DNA of 64,000 nucleotides from Clostridium pascui (GCF_016908015.1 NZ_JAFBDB010000004.1:310001-374000), one strand, 5' to 3'. Shown: positions 52,578 through 62,554, counted from the stretch's first letter. Program-made: numbers and translations. The notes: a model not told the origin generated them from the sequence alone.

Positions 52578-55061
52578 CTAAACTATAACTTTGCATCCTG
52601 TTTTTCTTTCACTCTTTTCTTTTACCCTTTGTAAAGCTTCTTCACTTCCATTTTCTACTTTTAAAGTTACTGTAAGTTCTACTTGGTTAAAGGAAGGTTT
52701 TTTCTTTAAAGCTATCCCCTCTTCTCTGCAGTATAAACAAACTATGTTTATTATTTCATTCATATTTGATGAATTTGATATGAATATATTCCATCCCGTT
52801 TTATGAGCAATCTCTTCTATCTTATTTTTATACTTAATACCTATAATAGGAGTTATAAAAGAAAGTTCAATATATTGTCCTAAGTGATTATTTTTAATTC
52901 CCTTTTTATAGGGTTTAAATTCTTCTTCTCTAAAGGCCTCATCTATATAGCTTAGTGATTGATTTTGCTCCATTTTAAAGCTACCGCTGCTTTCTTGTAT
53001 ATTCCCCTTTAAAGCTTCATTTATATTTTCAGTGCCCTTTGTTAAAATTTCTAAATTGCATCCTGTGATTTCTTTAAATTTCTCTTCTTCATTTGTGATA
53101 TTATAACTAGAATTTAAAGTTACCGCAGCAGCATTTCCTCTAAAGGATATCTTTTTTATATCTGCATCTTTTAAAATTTCTCTTATCACTTGTTCTGCTT
53201 TGTTTGTGTTTAAGGCATTATTTATTTCTACCTTCCAGCTTGTTTCCTCTTCAAAGATTTCTATAGTCTTATTTATTTCACTTGATACAGCCCTTGGAAA
53301 ATCAAAGTTTAATATGACCTTTTTTTCTGCATATATAAAGCCTGACTTTTTATAGTTATATTCCTTAAAATGTTTTTCCACTAACTCTGAAAGCTCATTA
53401 GGTTTTAATTCCTTTGGAGCTAAAGTTTCTAATACATCTTCTTCAGATTTCCCCTTAAATAAAAATAATCTTTTGTTATCCGTTTCAAAGTATGAGGATT
53501 TTAAAATAGTATCTTGAAGCTTTTCTAAAGAACTTACAGTATGCTTGTTACTTCCACTCCATAAATACATAAGCTCTTCTACAGTAAATAACTTTTCTCC
53601 ATAATTTTCTCTTATAAATTTCCACAGGTCTTTTATGTTTTCTCCACATAATTCCACTTCCATTTTTAAAGCCTGTTGAAATTCTTTTTTCCACTGCTTT
53701 CTTGGGTTATTTATATTTATGTTATAACTATCTCCAAGCTTCGGAATAAATACATTTACCCTTATTTCTGGTATAAGTTCACGTCCCAAATTTTCTATAA
53801 TTTCACCATTACCATGAACTAAGAACACATTTTTAGGTGCTAACATATTTATAAGTGCCTTTATCTCACTTTTATCCCCATGAGCTGAAAGTCCCACTCT
53901 TTCTATAGAACATTTTATAGGTATGCTTCTACTGTTTATTTCAAGAACTCTTTCATTGGGCACAGCTTCTAAAAGGTTTAAAAGTTTTCTACCTGGACTT
54001 TCTTCATCTTGATATCCTGTAATCACTATGTATCCATTTTCCATGGAAGCTATTTTTTCTGCATAGGCTAAGCTGGGCCCTCCCGTTAACATTCCTGAAC
54101 TTGAAATTATAACAATTGGTTCATCCTTTTTAAATATCTCTTCCCTTTCATCCGGCTTTTCAATGGGTTTTATGTAATCATCATAAAAAGGCTCTATGCC
54201 CCTTAATATCTTTTTTCCTAAAGAATTTTTAAGATATAATGGATTAAATTTATATGCACTATTTATATTTCTTATCATTCCATCCACATATATATTTACC
54301 TTTTTTAATTGTCCCTTATTTATTGCCTTTTTAAGTATGAGTATTATTTCTTGAGCCCTTCCTAATGCAAAGGCTGGTATAAGCATTTTACCTTTATTTA
54401 CAACGCACTGATTAACTATATTTATAAGCCTTTCCTCTTCCAGTTCCCTGTTTGAATGAAGCTTATCACCATAGGTTGCTTCAAATATAGCTGCATCCGG
54501 TCTAAGTTTTGGAACCTTTGCTCCTTCAACAGTTCTTTGAGAAAATAATGAAAAGTCCCCTGAGTAAAATAATGCCCCTTCCTTTGACTTAATGTATACC
54601 AAAGAAGCCCCTGCAATGTGCCCTGCATTATAAAATGTAATAGTTATGTTATCAAATATAGGAAATTCTACTTGATAATTTATAGTAAACACTCTATCCA
54701 GCATATTTTGTACATCTATTTCAGCATATAAAGGAATTTCTGCTTCACGATTATTCATAATCTTTAAACTGTCATAAAGCAACACCCTTACTAAATCTTT
54801 GGTCATGTTATTCATATAAATTTTAGCATTTGGATATTCCTTACTTATGATAGGAAGGGAGCCTGTATGATCCATGTGGGCATGGCTTATCATTATAGCA
54901 TCTACTCCCCCCTTTTCTTGAATAGTTCTAAAATCAGGTAGTGGATCTTTTGCTGCTCCCTGCCTTATTCCTGAATCAAGCAAAATATTTTTACCGTTTA
55001 TATTGATTAGGATAGAACTTGCCCCGACTTCATAAGCTCCACCTAAAAAACTAAGCTCCAT
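52578..55061 (-). CDS. MBL/beta-CASP nuclease with long C-terminal extension
   Basis: An 827-residue protein. The first 440 residues are a complete beta-CASP metallo-beta-lactamase nuclease: motif 2 SHAHMDH (H60, H62, D64, H65), motif 3 NAGHIAGAS, motif 4 YSGDFS, the beta-CASP segments FEATYGD, IPAFALGRAQEII and SSSGMLTGGP, and the final SAHGDKSEI and VFLVHGNGE. This core matches RNA-processing CPSF73/RNase J relatives. The last 380 residues are unusual: a helical segment (about 465-560) and repeated small alpha/beta units that I cannot assign, possibly a nucleic-acid-binding add-on. GGAGG-like AATCGGAGG precedes the ATG. Confidence 0.85.
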   Translation of the reverse strand: MELSFLGGAYEVGASSILININGKNILLDSGIRQGAAKDPLPDFRTIQEKGGVDAIMISHAHMDHTGSLPIISKEYPNAKIYMNNMTKDLVRVLLYDSLKIMNNREAEIPLYAEIDVQNMLDRVFTINYQVEFPIFDNITITFYNAGHIAGASLVYIKSKEGALFYSGDFSLFSQRTVEGAKVPKLRPDAAIFEATYGDKLHSNRELEEERLINIVNQCVVNKGKMLIPAFALGRAQEIILILKKAINKGQLKKVNIYVDGMIRNINSAYKFNPLYLKNSLGKKILRGIEPFYDDYIKPIEKPDEREEIFKKDEPIVIISSSGMLTGGPSLAYAEKIASMENGYIVITGYQDEESPGRKLLNLLEAVPNERVLEINSRSIPIKCSIERVGLSAHGDKSEIKALINMLAPKNVFLVHGNGEIIENLGRELIPEIRVNVFIPKLGDSYNININNPRKQWKKEFQQALKMEVELCGENIKDLWKFIRENYGEKLFTVEELMYLWSGSNKHTVSSLEKLQDTILKSSYFETDNKRLFLFKGKSEEDVLETLAPKELKPNELSELVEKHFKEYNYKKSGFIYAEKKVILNFDFPRAVSSEINKTIEIFEEETSWKVEINNALNTNKAEQVIREILKDADIKKISFRGNAAAVTLNSSYNITNEEEKFKEITGCNLEILTKGTENINEALKGNIQESSGSFKMEQNQSLSYIDEAFREEEFKPYKKGIKNNHLGQYIELSFITPIIGIKYKNKIEEIAHKTGWNIFISNSSNMNEIINIVCLYCREEGIALKKKPSFNQVELTVTLKVENGSEEALQRVKEKSERKTGCKVIV

Positions 55062-55090
55062 AGCAAACCTCCGATAATATTAAATAATAA

Positions 55091-56014
55091 TTATGCCGTA
55101 TTCACTAGCTTTTCAATTAATATCCCAATTATTATAAATAATAATCCTATAAAAGAAGATACATATATTCTATCGCCTAATATAAAATGAGTATATATTA
55201 GTGATATAAAAGGAGTCAGAAAAATCATATTTGACATTTTAAACGTATCTCCATACTTTAAGGCCAAGAACCACAATACCGATGCAATTCCTCCTGAAAA
55301 AGCTCCAAGCCATATTAATCCTAAAAACTCCTTAAAATTTATTGCTGGTATATAATAAAATATACATAAATAAATGGCTATGTATACAAAAGTAAATGCA
55401 TAGTAAAACATCATAGATAAAAATTTATCATAATTATGTTTTTTACCAAGTACCGAAAATACTCCATAACATACAGCTCCCATTAAAGCCATTACATATC
55501 CCTTCATATTTTCCATTTCTACAGCTATATTCATCTTTCCTTTACTTACTACAAGATATATTCCTATAAATCCCATACCTATAGCAACTGCCTTTTTAAT
55601 ATTAAATTTTTCCTTAATTAAAATACACGAGAATATTCCCACCCATACAGGCCATGTGTAATTCACTATAAAAACTTCTTGTGCTGGGGCATACATAAGC
55701 GCTCCATAAAAAAATATATCGTATAGAAACACTCCTATAAAACCCATATAGGCAAAATTAAAATAATCTCTTTTAGTATAACTTTTAACCTCTTTTACAC
55801 TTCCCCTTTTCCATGAAATAATAAAAAGGCTAATAAAAGCTATAAATGAAATATAAAATAGTATTTGAAAGTTACTTAAGTTTTTTAACACAATTTTCCC
55901 AACCGTTGCCGATGACCCCCAGAGTAATGAAGTTAAAACAACCAATGTATATGCTAATTTTTCTTTAGAAGAAACTTTAACCTTTACATTTAAAATTTCC
56001 ACTATCTCATCCAT
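55091..56014 (-). CDS. EamA-family (DMT) transporter
   Basis: A 307-residue permease with ten predicted spans in two EamA repeats: ALVVLTSLLWGSSATVGKIVLKNLS opens the first and GYVMALMGAVCYGVFSVLGKKH the second. The cytoplasmic N-terminus of about 15 residues precedes span 1. Members export amino acids or other metabolites. AGGGGGAG precedes the ATG. It lies 29 bp upstream of the nuclease gene on the same strand, so they may be cotranscribed. Substrate unknown. Confidence 0.9.
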   Translation of the reverse strand: MDEIVEILNVKVKVSSKEKLAYTLVVLTSLLWGSSATVGKIVLKNLSNFQILFYISFIAFISLFIISWKRGSVKEVKSYTKRDYFNFAYMGFIGVFLYDIFFYGALMYAPAQEVFIVNYTWPVWVGIFSCILIKEKFNIKKAVAIGMGFIGIYLVVSKGKMNIAVEMENMKGYVMALMGAVCYGVFSVLGKKHNYDKFLSMMFYYAFTFVYIAIYLCIFYYIPAINFKEFLGLIWLGAFSGGIASVLWFLALKYGDTFKMSNMIFLTPFISLIYTHFILGDRIYVSSFIGLLFIIIGILIEKLVNTA

Positions 56015-56110
56015 GAAAACTCCCCCTATTTTAACGCTATTACTATTATATAATAATTTTTACGTATCTTATATAATATTATAATTATAATAGTCTTTAT
56101 AAATCAAAAA

Positions 56111-56133
56111 AATCAGCTAAATACTAGCTGACT
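56111..56133 (-). terminator. Terminator after the 77-residue gene
   Basis: On the minus strand AGTCAGCT / AGCTGATT form the stem and seven U follow. Confidence 0.75.
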
Positions 56134-56201
56134 TTTTTATAATTTATATTTATTATAAGGATATCTTTTTTATATATAGATTTTCATATTTTACTTATAT
56201 A

Positions 56202-56435
56202 TTAGATTACAATTGAATCTGGTAATAAGAACAAATTCAAATTATTAAGCTTATTTTTATAAGAAAGATTATTTGCTATAAGCTTTGCCTCATCTAAACT
56301 TCTGGCCTTAAATGTAAAATGTCCGCCTTCCTTATTATAAAATCCTCCCCCAATCAAATACTTCGCAGTATCTCCTTCGGAAATTCCTTTACCATTAACA
56401 TTATAATATATCTTGACAAACAATTTATTATTCAT
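56202..56435 (-). CDS. Small conserved-looking protein, 77 residues
   Basis: A soluble 77-residue protein with GGGGG well placed before the ATG and its own terminator. It contains FVKIYYNVNGKGI, YLIGGGFYNKEGG and FTFKARSLDEAKLIANNL, the last suggesting a small alpha/beta fold. No family recognised. Confidence 0.65.
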   Translation of the reverse strand: MNNKLFVKIYYNVNGKGISEGDTAKYLIGGGFYNKEGGHFTFKARSLDEAKLIANNLSYKNKLNNLNLFLLPDSIVI

Positions 56436-56633
56436 ACGTATACCCCCATTTATTCTTGCTTTTGTTATAAATCAACACCTCTTATTTCTTTAAGGTATTT
56501 TTCTATATAACAAATATATGAGTGAAGCTTATATATTATTCCTGTATTAACATTATTTATTATAAAGAACACATGTTCGTTTGTCAATAAAAATTATATT
56601 CCGACATTCAAAAAGGAAAATGTGACATTTTTT

Positions 56634-57446
56634 CTATAATTGTAGGTACCTTTTCAATTTATTAATATTAAGATAAGCTTTTTCTGCAAATTCCTTGGGG
56701 GTTATTTTCTTCTCATCTTCTCTTGTATAAAGCTCCATACCTAAAATCCCCTTATATGTGTCTAAAGGAAAATCTTTTTTTAATGTAGCCCAGTCTATGT
56801 TCCCGTTATAAGGTATCCAGTGCCTATCCTTTAATCCATCATTATCAGATATATGCGTTGCAAATAATCTATGTCCATGCTTTTCAAGTAAGTTTACTTT
56901 TTCTCCTTTTGAAATCACATTATGAGAGGTATCAAAACAAAATCCTAAATTAGGAGAGTCTATATTAGAAAGTATATAGTCCACAAATATATTGTAATCA
57001 GTATTTTCTATAGCAACCTTTACACCTAAATCCTCTGCTACCCTTACTATTTCTAAAAAACACTCTATTCCTAAGTAGTTTGGCTCTTCTACTTTAAAAA
57101 ACTCCGATACATGCATAACTATTATAGGAATATTAAATTTGCTGCAATCTTTAATCCATCCTATATGCTGATTTACAAGAGCTTTTCTTGTAGTTAAATC
57201 ACCTTCCCAAAAATCACTAGTGTTTGTGAAAGGGGCATGAATATTTTCTAAAATAAGTCCGTACTTCGAAACAATTTCAGGAATATTATCCTTTTTAAGA
57301 ATTATACTATTCTGCGTATCCTGAAGCTCATCTTCCCACCAAATTGATACAGCATCAAATCCTGATTCCTTTACAATTTTTATCCTTTCTTCAAAAGGCA
57401 TTATATATCCAAACCATGAAAAAATGCCCACTTTCAATTCTTTCAT
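56634..57446 (-). CDS. Sugar phosphate isomerase/epimerase family protein
   Basis: A 270-residue TIM barrel of the xylose isomerase-like/AP endonuclease 2 superfamily. Metal-binding barrel-end motifs are ENIHAPF, VMHVSEFF, VAIENTDYN, FCFDTSHN, THISDNDG and GMELYTRE. The start is set at MKELKVG, which has AAAGGA 9 nt upstream; an ATG three codons earlier abuts that site. It follows a membrane dipeptidase gene by 12 bp. The substrate is unknown; the pairing suggests a peptide or amino-sugar scavenging step. Confidence 0.85.
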   Translation of the reverse strand: MKELKVGIFSWFGYIMPFEERIKIVKESGFDAVSIWWEDELQDTQNSIILKKDNIPEIVSKYGLILENIHAPFTNTSDFWEGDLTTRKALVNQHIGWIKDCSKFNIPIIVMHVSEFFKVEEPNYLGIECFLEIVRVAEDLGVKVAIENTDYNIFVDYILSNIDSPNLGFCFDTSHNVISKGEKVNLLEKHGHRLFATHISDNDGLKDRHWIPYNGNIDWATLKKDFPLDTYKGILGMELYTREDEKKITPKEFAEKAYLNINKLKRYLQL

Positions 57447-57458
57447 TCTAATCATCCT

Positions 57459-58397
57459 TTACTTTAGTGTATCTTTTATAACTCTTTCTATGTTTTTATA
57501 GCATATCTTTTCTATTTCATTCAGAGAAAACTTTTCCTTTTCAAGAGCATAAATAAGCTTATCCATTTGAGATGCATCTTCTATTTCAACTTTAGAATGT
57601 ATACCATCAAAATCCGTTCCTAATGCTATGACATCTATTCCTCCAATATTTTTAATATGCTTTATATGTTTAATCATGTCTTCTATCTTACTTACACTGT
57701 CTTCAGTAAGAAATTCTGTACAAAAGTTTATTCCTGTAACTCCACCTTTGTTTGATAAAACTTTTATCATTTCATCAGTTAAATTTCTTTGATGATTTTG
57801 TACTGCCCTAGCATTAGAATGGGACGCTACAAATGGACTCTTTGAATATTTGTGCACATCATAAAATCCTCCATCTGAAAGGTGAGATACATCTATTATA
57901 ATTCCGAGGTTATTCATTTGCTCTATAACTTCTATACCAAATGGAGTCAATCCTTTATGACTATTTATCCTATCATAAGCAGGATACCCTATTTCATTTT
58001 TAAAATTCCATGTAAGTGTTATCAATCTTACTCCTAAATCATAAAATCTTTTTAAATTATCAATGTTACCTTCTAATGCTCCCCCTTCTTCTATGGTTAA
58101 GAATGCTGAAAGTTTATCGCGCTCTTCATTATATTTAAGTTCTTTATAGTTTCTAGCCAAAGAGATACATTCCCTATTTTTCTCTATTTCCATGTGAAAT
58201 CTATTAGCCATATCCATTGCTCTATTTAATCTATTTGGAGTTTCCCCTGCATCTATAAACAATGCAAAGAATTGCGCCTTATAATTTGTCTTCTTCATCT
58301 TTTGTATATCAATAGAAAACTTATTCTTGTATAATCCAAACTTTGAATCATCCATAAGTTTATATATAGTATCACAATGCATATCTATAAAATTCAT
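57459..58397 (-). CDS. Membrane dipeptidase (M19 family)
   Basis: A 312-residue zinc dipeptidase of the renal dipeptidase family. It begins with the metal motif MNFIDMHCDT, followed by the bridging glutamate in TIEEGGALEG, the histidines in DVSHLSD and ASHSNARAV, and GTDFDGI near the C-terminus. AAGGAGG precedes the ATG. It cleaves dipeptides, often including D-amino acids at the second position. It forms an operon with the downstream isomerase-like gene. Confidence 0.93.
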   Translation of the reverse strand: MNFIDMHCDTIYKLMDDSKFGLYKNKFSIDIQKMKKTNYKAQFFALFIDAGETPNRLNRAMDMANRFHMEIEKNRECISLARNYKELKYNEERDKLSAFLTIEEGGALEGNIDNLKRFYDLGVRLITLTWNFKNEIGYPAYDRINSHKGLTPFGIEVIEQMNNLGIIIDVSHLSDGGFYDVHKYSKSPFVASHSNARAVQNHQRNLTDEMIKVLSNKGGVTGINFCTEFLTEDSVSKIEDMIKHIKHIKNIGGIDVIALGTDFDGIHSKVEIEDASQMDKLIYALEKEKFSLNEIEKICYKNIERVIKDTLK

Positions 58398-58643
58398 TAT
58401 TGTCGCCTCCTTACTTTATCTTATTATATAATTTATAGTATTAAAATATATACATAAAATTATAATTTTTTTATAACCCATATAAAGCTTTTGTATTTTC
58501 CTAAACTTTCTATGAGCATAATAGTTAAAAGAATACATAATTTTTCACAAAGTATAATCTACGCTATTCTCTCTATATTTTTAATTTTACATAGGAATTA
58601 TATTAGGTATGTAGAATATATTGAAAATAAAGGAGGGATTTAT

Positions 58644-59039
58644 ATGAGTCCGTTTAACAATACTTTTGACAGTTTTTTATTTGCTTATTTTGCTCCCATT
58701 TTTATGATTATTGTTTTTTGCTTAGTTATTGGTGGTTTTATATTTACTATAGTTGGGTCAATCAAAACAACAAGATATAATAATTCACAACCTGTGCTTA
58801 CCGTTTGGTCAAAGGTCGTAGCTAAAAGAACAAGTGTATCCAGTCATGTTCACAATAACAATGATAATATACATCATACAAGTCACTCAACTACTTATTA
58901 TATTACTTTTGAAGTAGAAAGTGGAGATAGAATAGAGTTCAGAATTAATTCAGATGAATTTGGAATGCTAATTGAAGGGGATACTGGCAAGCTTACCTTT
59001 CAAGGTACTAGATATAAAGGATTTGAAAGAGAAAGATAG
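58644..59039 (+). CDS. DUF2500 membrane protein
   Basis: A 131-residue protein with an N-terminal hydrophobic span (about 15-42) and a beta-rich C-terminus with TYYITFEVESGDRIEFRI and GDTGKLTFQGTRYKGFER, the DUF2500 signature. The start is set at MSPFNNTFDS, with AAGGAGGG upstream; 51 outer codons belong to noncoding sequence. A histidine/asparagine-rich loop (HVHNNNDNIHHTSHS) may bind metal. Function unknown. Confidence 0.87.
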   Translation: MSPFNNTFDSFLFAYFAPIFMIIVFCLVIGGFIFTIVGSIKTTRYNNSQPVLTVWSKVVAKRTSVSSHVHNNNDNIHHTSHSTTYYITFEVESGDRIEFRINSDEFGMLIEGDTGKLTFQGTRYKGFERER

Positions 59040-59065
59040 AAATTTCACTTTACAAAATTTCTATC
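59035..59065 (+). terminator. Terminator of the DUF2500 gene
   Basis: Perfect 11-bp arms GATAGAAATTT / AAATTTCTATC that begin just before the stop codon. Confidence 0.7.
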
Positions 59066-59144
59066 TCCCTCAAATACTTAATTGTCATGAAATCCTCTGA
59101 TTATCCTATAGCACCGTTTTGTATTTTTATTTATCTCTTTCTAT

Positions 59145-60311
59145 CTACTTTATTTTTTCCCACCATGCTTCCATTGTAACAGCCTCTTTTAAGTCTAGTT
59201 TTTGTCCAATCAACGGATACAATAATGGCATGTTTTTTTTCTTGCTTTCTTCTATAACTTTAATTATAGGTTCATCCCAATCATGCATGGAAAGAGCAAA
59301 CTTTGCCCAGTGTCCAGGCATTAGTTTTTTTGCTTTTAAATCTAGCGAAGCCTGAATTACCTCCTTAGGCATCATATGTGAATTTTTCCAATACTTACTA
59401 TACTGTCCGCATTCCATAATAGCAAGGTCAAAAGGCCCATGAGTATTTCCTATGTCCTTAAAATGCGGACCATAACCTGTATCTCCACTGTAGAAAATTT
59501 TCATATTTGGCGTTTTAAACACAAAAGATCCCCATAAAGTTTGATTTGACTTCACTCCTCTACCAGAACGATGCCTTGATGGAGTTAAAGTTACCTCAAA
59601 CATTTCATCTAAAACTATAGTCTCACCCCAATCTTCTTCTACTATAATATTATTATCATAGCCCCAATGTTCAAAATGAGATCCTACCCCAAGTGCTGTA
59701 ATAATCTTTTTAATTTTAGGCTTCAGCTTTGTAACAGTCTCATAGTCCAAATGATCATAATGATCGTGAGAAATAAAAAGATAATCTATATTAGGTATGT
59801 CATCTGCAGTATATACACTACTACCCTTATAACTTTTATTAAAAAACTTTACAGGAGATGCATATTGACTTAAGACAGGGTCAATTAAAACTTTCTTTCC
59901 ATCAACTTGTAAGAAGAAAGATGAATGTCCTAGCCAAACTATAATATTTTCATCTGATTTTAACTTTTTCAAATCGCTCTTTACTGATGGAATATCTGAA
60001 GAAGGTCTAATTCTTTTATTTTTATTAAAGAAAAATTCATTAAACATTTCATACATGCTAGTGTCTTCTCCTAAATCAGAAGTTTCTACAGCATACTGAA
60101 ACTTTCCATTTTTATAATTAGGTGAATTTTTCACTCTTGATAATCGATCTCCTGTAGGATTATTACCAAACTGAGTCTGTTTCATAAATATATATCCTCC
60201 AATCATTATAAGAATGATAACTATAGCAGTTATTTGTACTACTTTCAATAGCTTGTTCTTGCAGCAGCTTTTAACTTTATTAGAGCTGCTATTAGTATGA
60301 GCTTCTTTCAA
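59145..60311 (-). CDS. Membrane-anchored MBL-fold hydrolase (NAPE-PLD/UlaG-like)
   Basis: A 388-residue protein with a cytoplasmic Cys-containing start, one membrane span (about 22-43) and an exported metallo-beta-lactamase domain. The zinc motif FISHDHYDHLD, then TPSRHRSGRG, YSGDTGYGPHF and a late MPGHWAKF place it with NAPE-phospholipase D-like enzymes, which cleave phosphodiester or lactone bonds. The TTG start has AGGAGG at a proper distance. It would act at the outer membrane face; substrate unknown. Confidence 0.87.
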   Translation of the reverse strand: MKEAHTNSSSNKVKSCCKNKLLKVVQITAIVIILIMIGGYIFMKQTQFGNNPTGDRLSRVKNSPNYKNGKFQYAVETSDLGEDTSMYEMFNEFFFNKNKRIRPSSDIPSVKSDLKKLKSDENIIVWLGHSSFFLQVDGKKVLIDPVLSQYASPVKFFNKSYKGSSVYTADDIPNIDYLFISHDHYDHLDYETVTKLKPKIKKIITALGVGSHFEHWGYDNNIIVEEDWGETIVLDEMFEVTLTPSRHRSGRGVKSNQTLWGSFVFKTPNMKIFYSGDTGYGPHFKDIGNTHGPFDLAIMECGQYSKYWKNSHMMPKEVIQASLDLKAKKLMPGHWAKFALSMHDWDEPIIKVIEESKKKNMPLLYPLIGQKLDLKEAVTMEAWWEKIK

Positions 60312-60417
60312 CTTTATCCTGCCTCCTCTTACGATGAAGTTATACTTTCAATTATATGTAGAATACCCTACTATGTAAATTTATTACAACTAATTTTATA
60401 ATAATATAAGTAAAATT

Positions 60418-60444
60418 AAAAAGCCAGCATTAAGCTGACTTTTT
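60418..60444 (-). terminator. Terminator overlapping the end of the secreted-protein gene
   Basis: Arms AAAAAGCCAGC / GCTGACTTTTT (one G-U pair) include the last four codons and the stop of the 60430-61080 gene. Confidence 0.75.
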
Positions 60445-61080
60445 AGATAATACAATTATTTGAATTGGATTTGCTTGTGCAGGAATACTTTTTGTAGATA
60501 TGCTATAAATTACTACAAGCTTTTTGTTTGTAAGCTTTCCTTTAAAAGGCTTTCCGTCTTGTGTAATAATCTTTGTATCATTAGAAATATTTAACTTCAA
60601 AGATTTGTCGGAGCTAATTAAATTCTTATCAAAGCTATCAACTTTAATATTTTGATTCTTATCAAAGATAGCAACAACTTCAGCGTTGTATTGAGGTGGA
60701 TATATCATTATCATAGGTTTATCTGCATCATAGAATCCAGTTATAACAGATCCTATACCAATGTTTTCATTATTTATAATATGCGTATCTTTAGATAATA
60801 TAATGTTTGCTTCTCTTCCTTCTGCATCTTCTACCAGAACATATTTTAAATCCTTTTTAGCTCCTTGAAAATCTGTTATTGTTTTAACTGTTCCAGTAAA
60901 AGATTTAAAATTATATAGTTTTTCTTCTTTTGCTTCACTACTTATTGGAGCAACCTTCCCAATTAATTTAATATAGTTAATTAGTTTTAAGTTATCCCTA
61001 CTAGCTGCAAAGGCTGTAGATGTAGACGCTGCTAGTATGGCAATAGACAAAATCCCCGTAAATCCTCTTTTAAATTTCAT
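60430..61080 (-). CDS. Secreted protein, unknown
   Basis: A 216-residue exported protein with a cleavable signal peptide (cut after AFA near residue 25). The mature part contains two repeated beta-rich units, FTGTVKTITDF...VLVEDAEGREANIILSKDTHII and a related stretch near ISSDKSLKLNISNDTKIITQDGKPFKG, resembling OB-like or copper-amine-oxidase-like N-terminal repeats of clostridial surface proteins. GGAGGAG precedes the ATG. No catalytic motif seen. Confidence 0.75.
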   Translation of the reverse strand: MKFKRGFTGILSIAILAASTSTAFAASRDNLKLINYIKLIGKVAPISSEAKEEKLYNFKSFTGTVKTITDFQGAKKDLKYVLVEDAEGREANIILSKDTHIINNENIGIGSVITGFYDADKPMIMIYPPQYNAEVVAIFDKNQNIKVDSFDKNLISSDKSLKLNISNDTKIITQDGKPFKGKLTNKKLVVIYSISTKSIPAQANPIQIIVLSKKSA

Positions 61081-61180
61081 AAATTCTCCTCCTTTAAATT
61101 CGCTCTATACTTGTTATACGTATAAAATTACCTAATGTCATACTTGTAGTATAAAAAATCCCTGAATCTTCCTAAATATA

Positions 61181-61261
61181 ATAAGTGCTAAAGACTTTGG
61201 AACTTACAAACTGCCTAAATGATACATTAGCTTCTGTAAATTCTTAGTATTTAGCACTTAT
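61181..61261. repeat. Long imperfect hairpin downstream of thrC
   Basis: Outer arms ATAAGTGCTAAA / TTTAGCACTTAT are perfect over 12 bp; further pairing inside (ACTTACA / TGTAAAT and CCTAAATG / CATTAG) lets most of the 81 nt fold into one rod. It may end the thrC transcript or be a small repeat element. Confidence 0.5.
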
Positions 61262-61312
61262 AAATTTTAGAAATTCTTAAATTACAAGTTAGGATAATAG
61301 AAAATAAAACGT

Positions 61313-62521
61313 TTATTCAAACTTTCCTATAAAGTCACTTAAATTTTCTATTTTACAATCATAAGCCTTGAGATCATGTCTTTTAAAAGCTGCAGTATAT
61401 TTAAGGCCACTGCCAGTAACTATGCAAGTAACGGTATCTGTATCCTTTAAACATCCTTCAGCTACTAATTTTTTAATAGAAGCTAGTGGTACTGCAGACT
61501 CAGGCTGTCCAAAAATTCCTTCCTCAGCCATTTCTTTTTGTGCTGTAACTATTTCCTCATCAGTTACAGCAACACATATGCCCCCATTTTCTCTTATCTT
61601 TCTTAAAACTTCATTTCCACTTGGTGGGAATGGGTTTTCTATGCCATGAGCTATAGTTTCATGTTCTATTACTCTCTCGATATTTTCCTTGTCATCCCTA
61701 AAAGCATTAAATATTGGAGAGCATCCAGAAGCCTGAGCACATATCATCTTAGGTATTTTATCAATTAATCCGCATGCTTTAAATTCTTCAAATCCCTTAA
61801 GTATTCCTCTTATATTTCCCCCAGCACTAGTTGGAACTATAACATAGTCCGGAACCTCAAAATTTAGCTGTTCGCATATTTCAAAAGCTATAGTCTTAGA
61901 TCCTTCAACTCTATATGTAACATCAGAGTTTATAAAGTATATTCCATACTTTTTACCTATTTCTAAGCTTTCGTAATATAAATTACCATAGTCTCCATCC
62001 ACCTTAATTAGATTAGCTCCATATATAGCCACAGGATTTAATTTTTCTTCTGGGATATTTTTATCTACAAGTATAAATGTTTCAAACCCTGCCCTTTGTC
62101 CGTAAGCTGCAACAGATACGGCCATATTGCCTGTAGAAACTGCCCCTACCTTTTTATATCCTAAACTATATGCATGCTGTATTCCTGCTAAAGTTCCTCT
62201 ATCTTTAAAGGACCAAGTAGGATTTTGGCTTTCAGTTTTAAAATAAACCTTTTTGACCCCTACCTTTTTTGCTATCTTAGGAGAAGGTACTAATGGAGTA
62301 AATCCTTCATGTAATGATAAATCATTATTTACTTCACCAAATGGGAAAAAGTCGCTGTATCTTTCAAGCATAGTTTGTCTTAGTGGATTTCCTTCTTTAA
62401 TTTTTCCTTCTTTAACAAGTTGAACTTCTAATGGTTCATTACACTCTCCACATCTTGGATGAACATTTTGTATAGGATATTCCTTACCACATTTAGTGCA
62501 GTACATTTTTATATCTCTCAT
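61313..62521 (-). CDS. thrC: Threonine synthase
   Basis: PLP enzyme converting O-phosphohomoserine to threonine; 402 residues. An N-terminal zinc-ribbon-like segment (MYCTKCGKEY ... RCGECNEPLE) precedes the fold-type II core, with PLP lysine in NPTWSFKDRG, the phosphate-binding GNMAVSVAAYG, and VPTSAGGNIRGI. The start is set at MRDIKMYC, with AAGGGAGG upstream; eight outer codons include that site. It is monocistronic here, away from hom and thrB. A RidA-like fragment lies just upstream. Confidence 0.93.
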   Translation of the reverse strand: MRDIKMYCTKCGKEYPIQNVHPRCGECNEPLEVQLVKEGKIKEGNPLRQTMLERYSDFFPFGEVNNDLSLHEGFTPLVPSPKIAKKVGVKKVYFKTESQNPTWSFKDRGTLAGIQHAYSLGYKKVGAVSTGNMAVSVAAYGQRAGFETFILVDKNIPEEKLNPVAIYGANLIKVDGDYGNLYYESLEIGKKYGIYFINSDVTYRVEGSKTIAFEICEQLNFEVPDYVIVPTSAGGNIRGILKGFEEFKACGLIDKIPKMICAQASGCSPIFNAFRDDKENIERVIEHETIAHGIENPFPPSGNEVLRKIRENGGICVAVTDEEIVTAQKEMAEEGIFGQPESAVPLASIKKLVAEGCLKDTDTVTCIVTGSGLKYTAAFKRHDLKAYDCKIENLSDFIGKFE

Positions 62522-62554
62522 TTTTATTCCTCCCTTAATAAACAATCATATATA

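Noticed and set aside
58491-58643. Extended N-terminus of the DUF2500 protein
   Set aside because: The inner ATG has AAGGAGGG and begins the conserved domain; the outer codons are not family-like.
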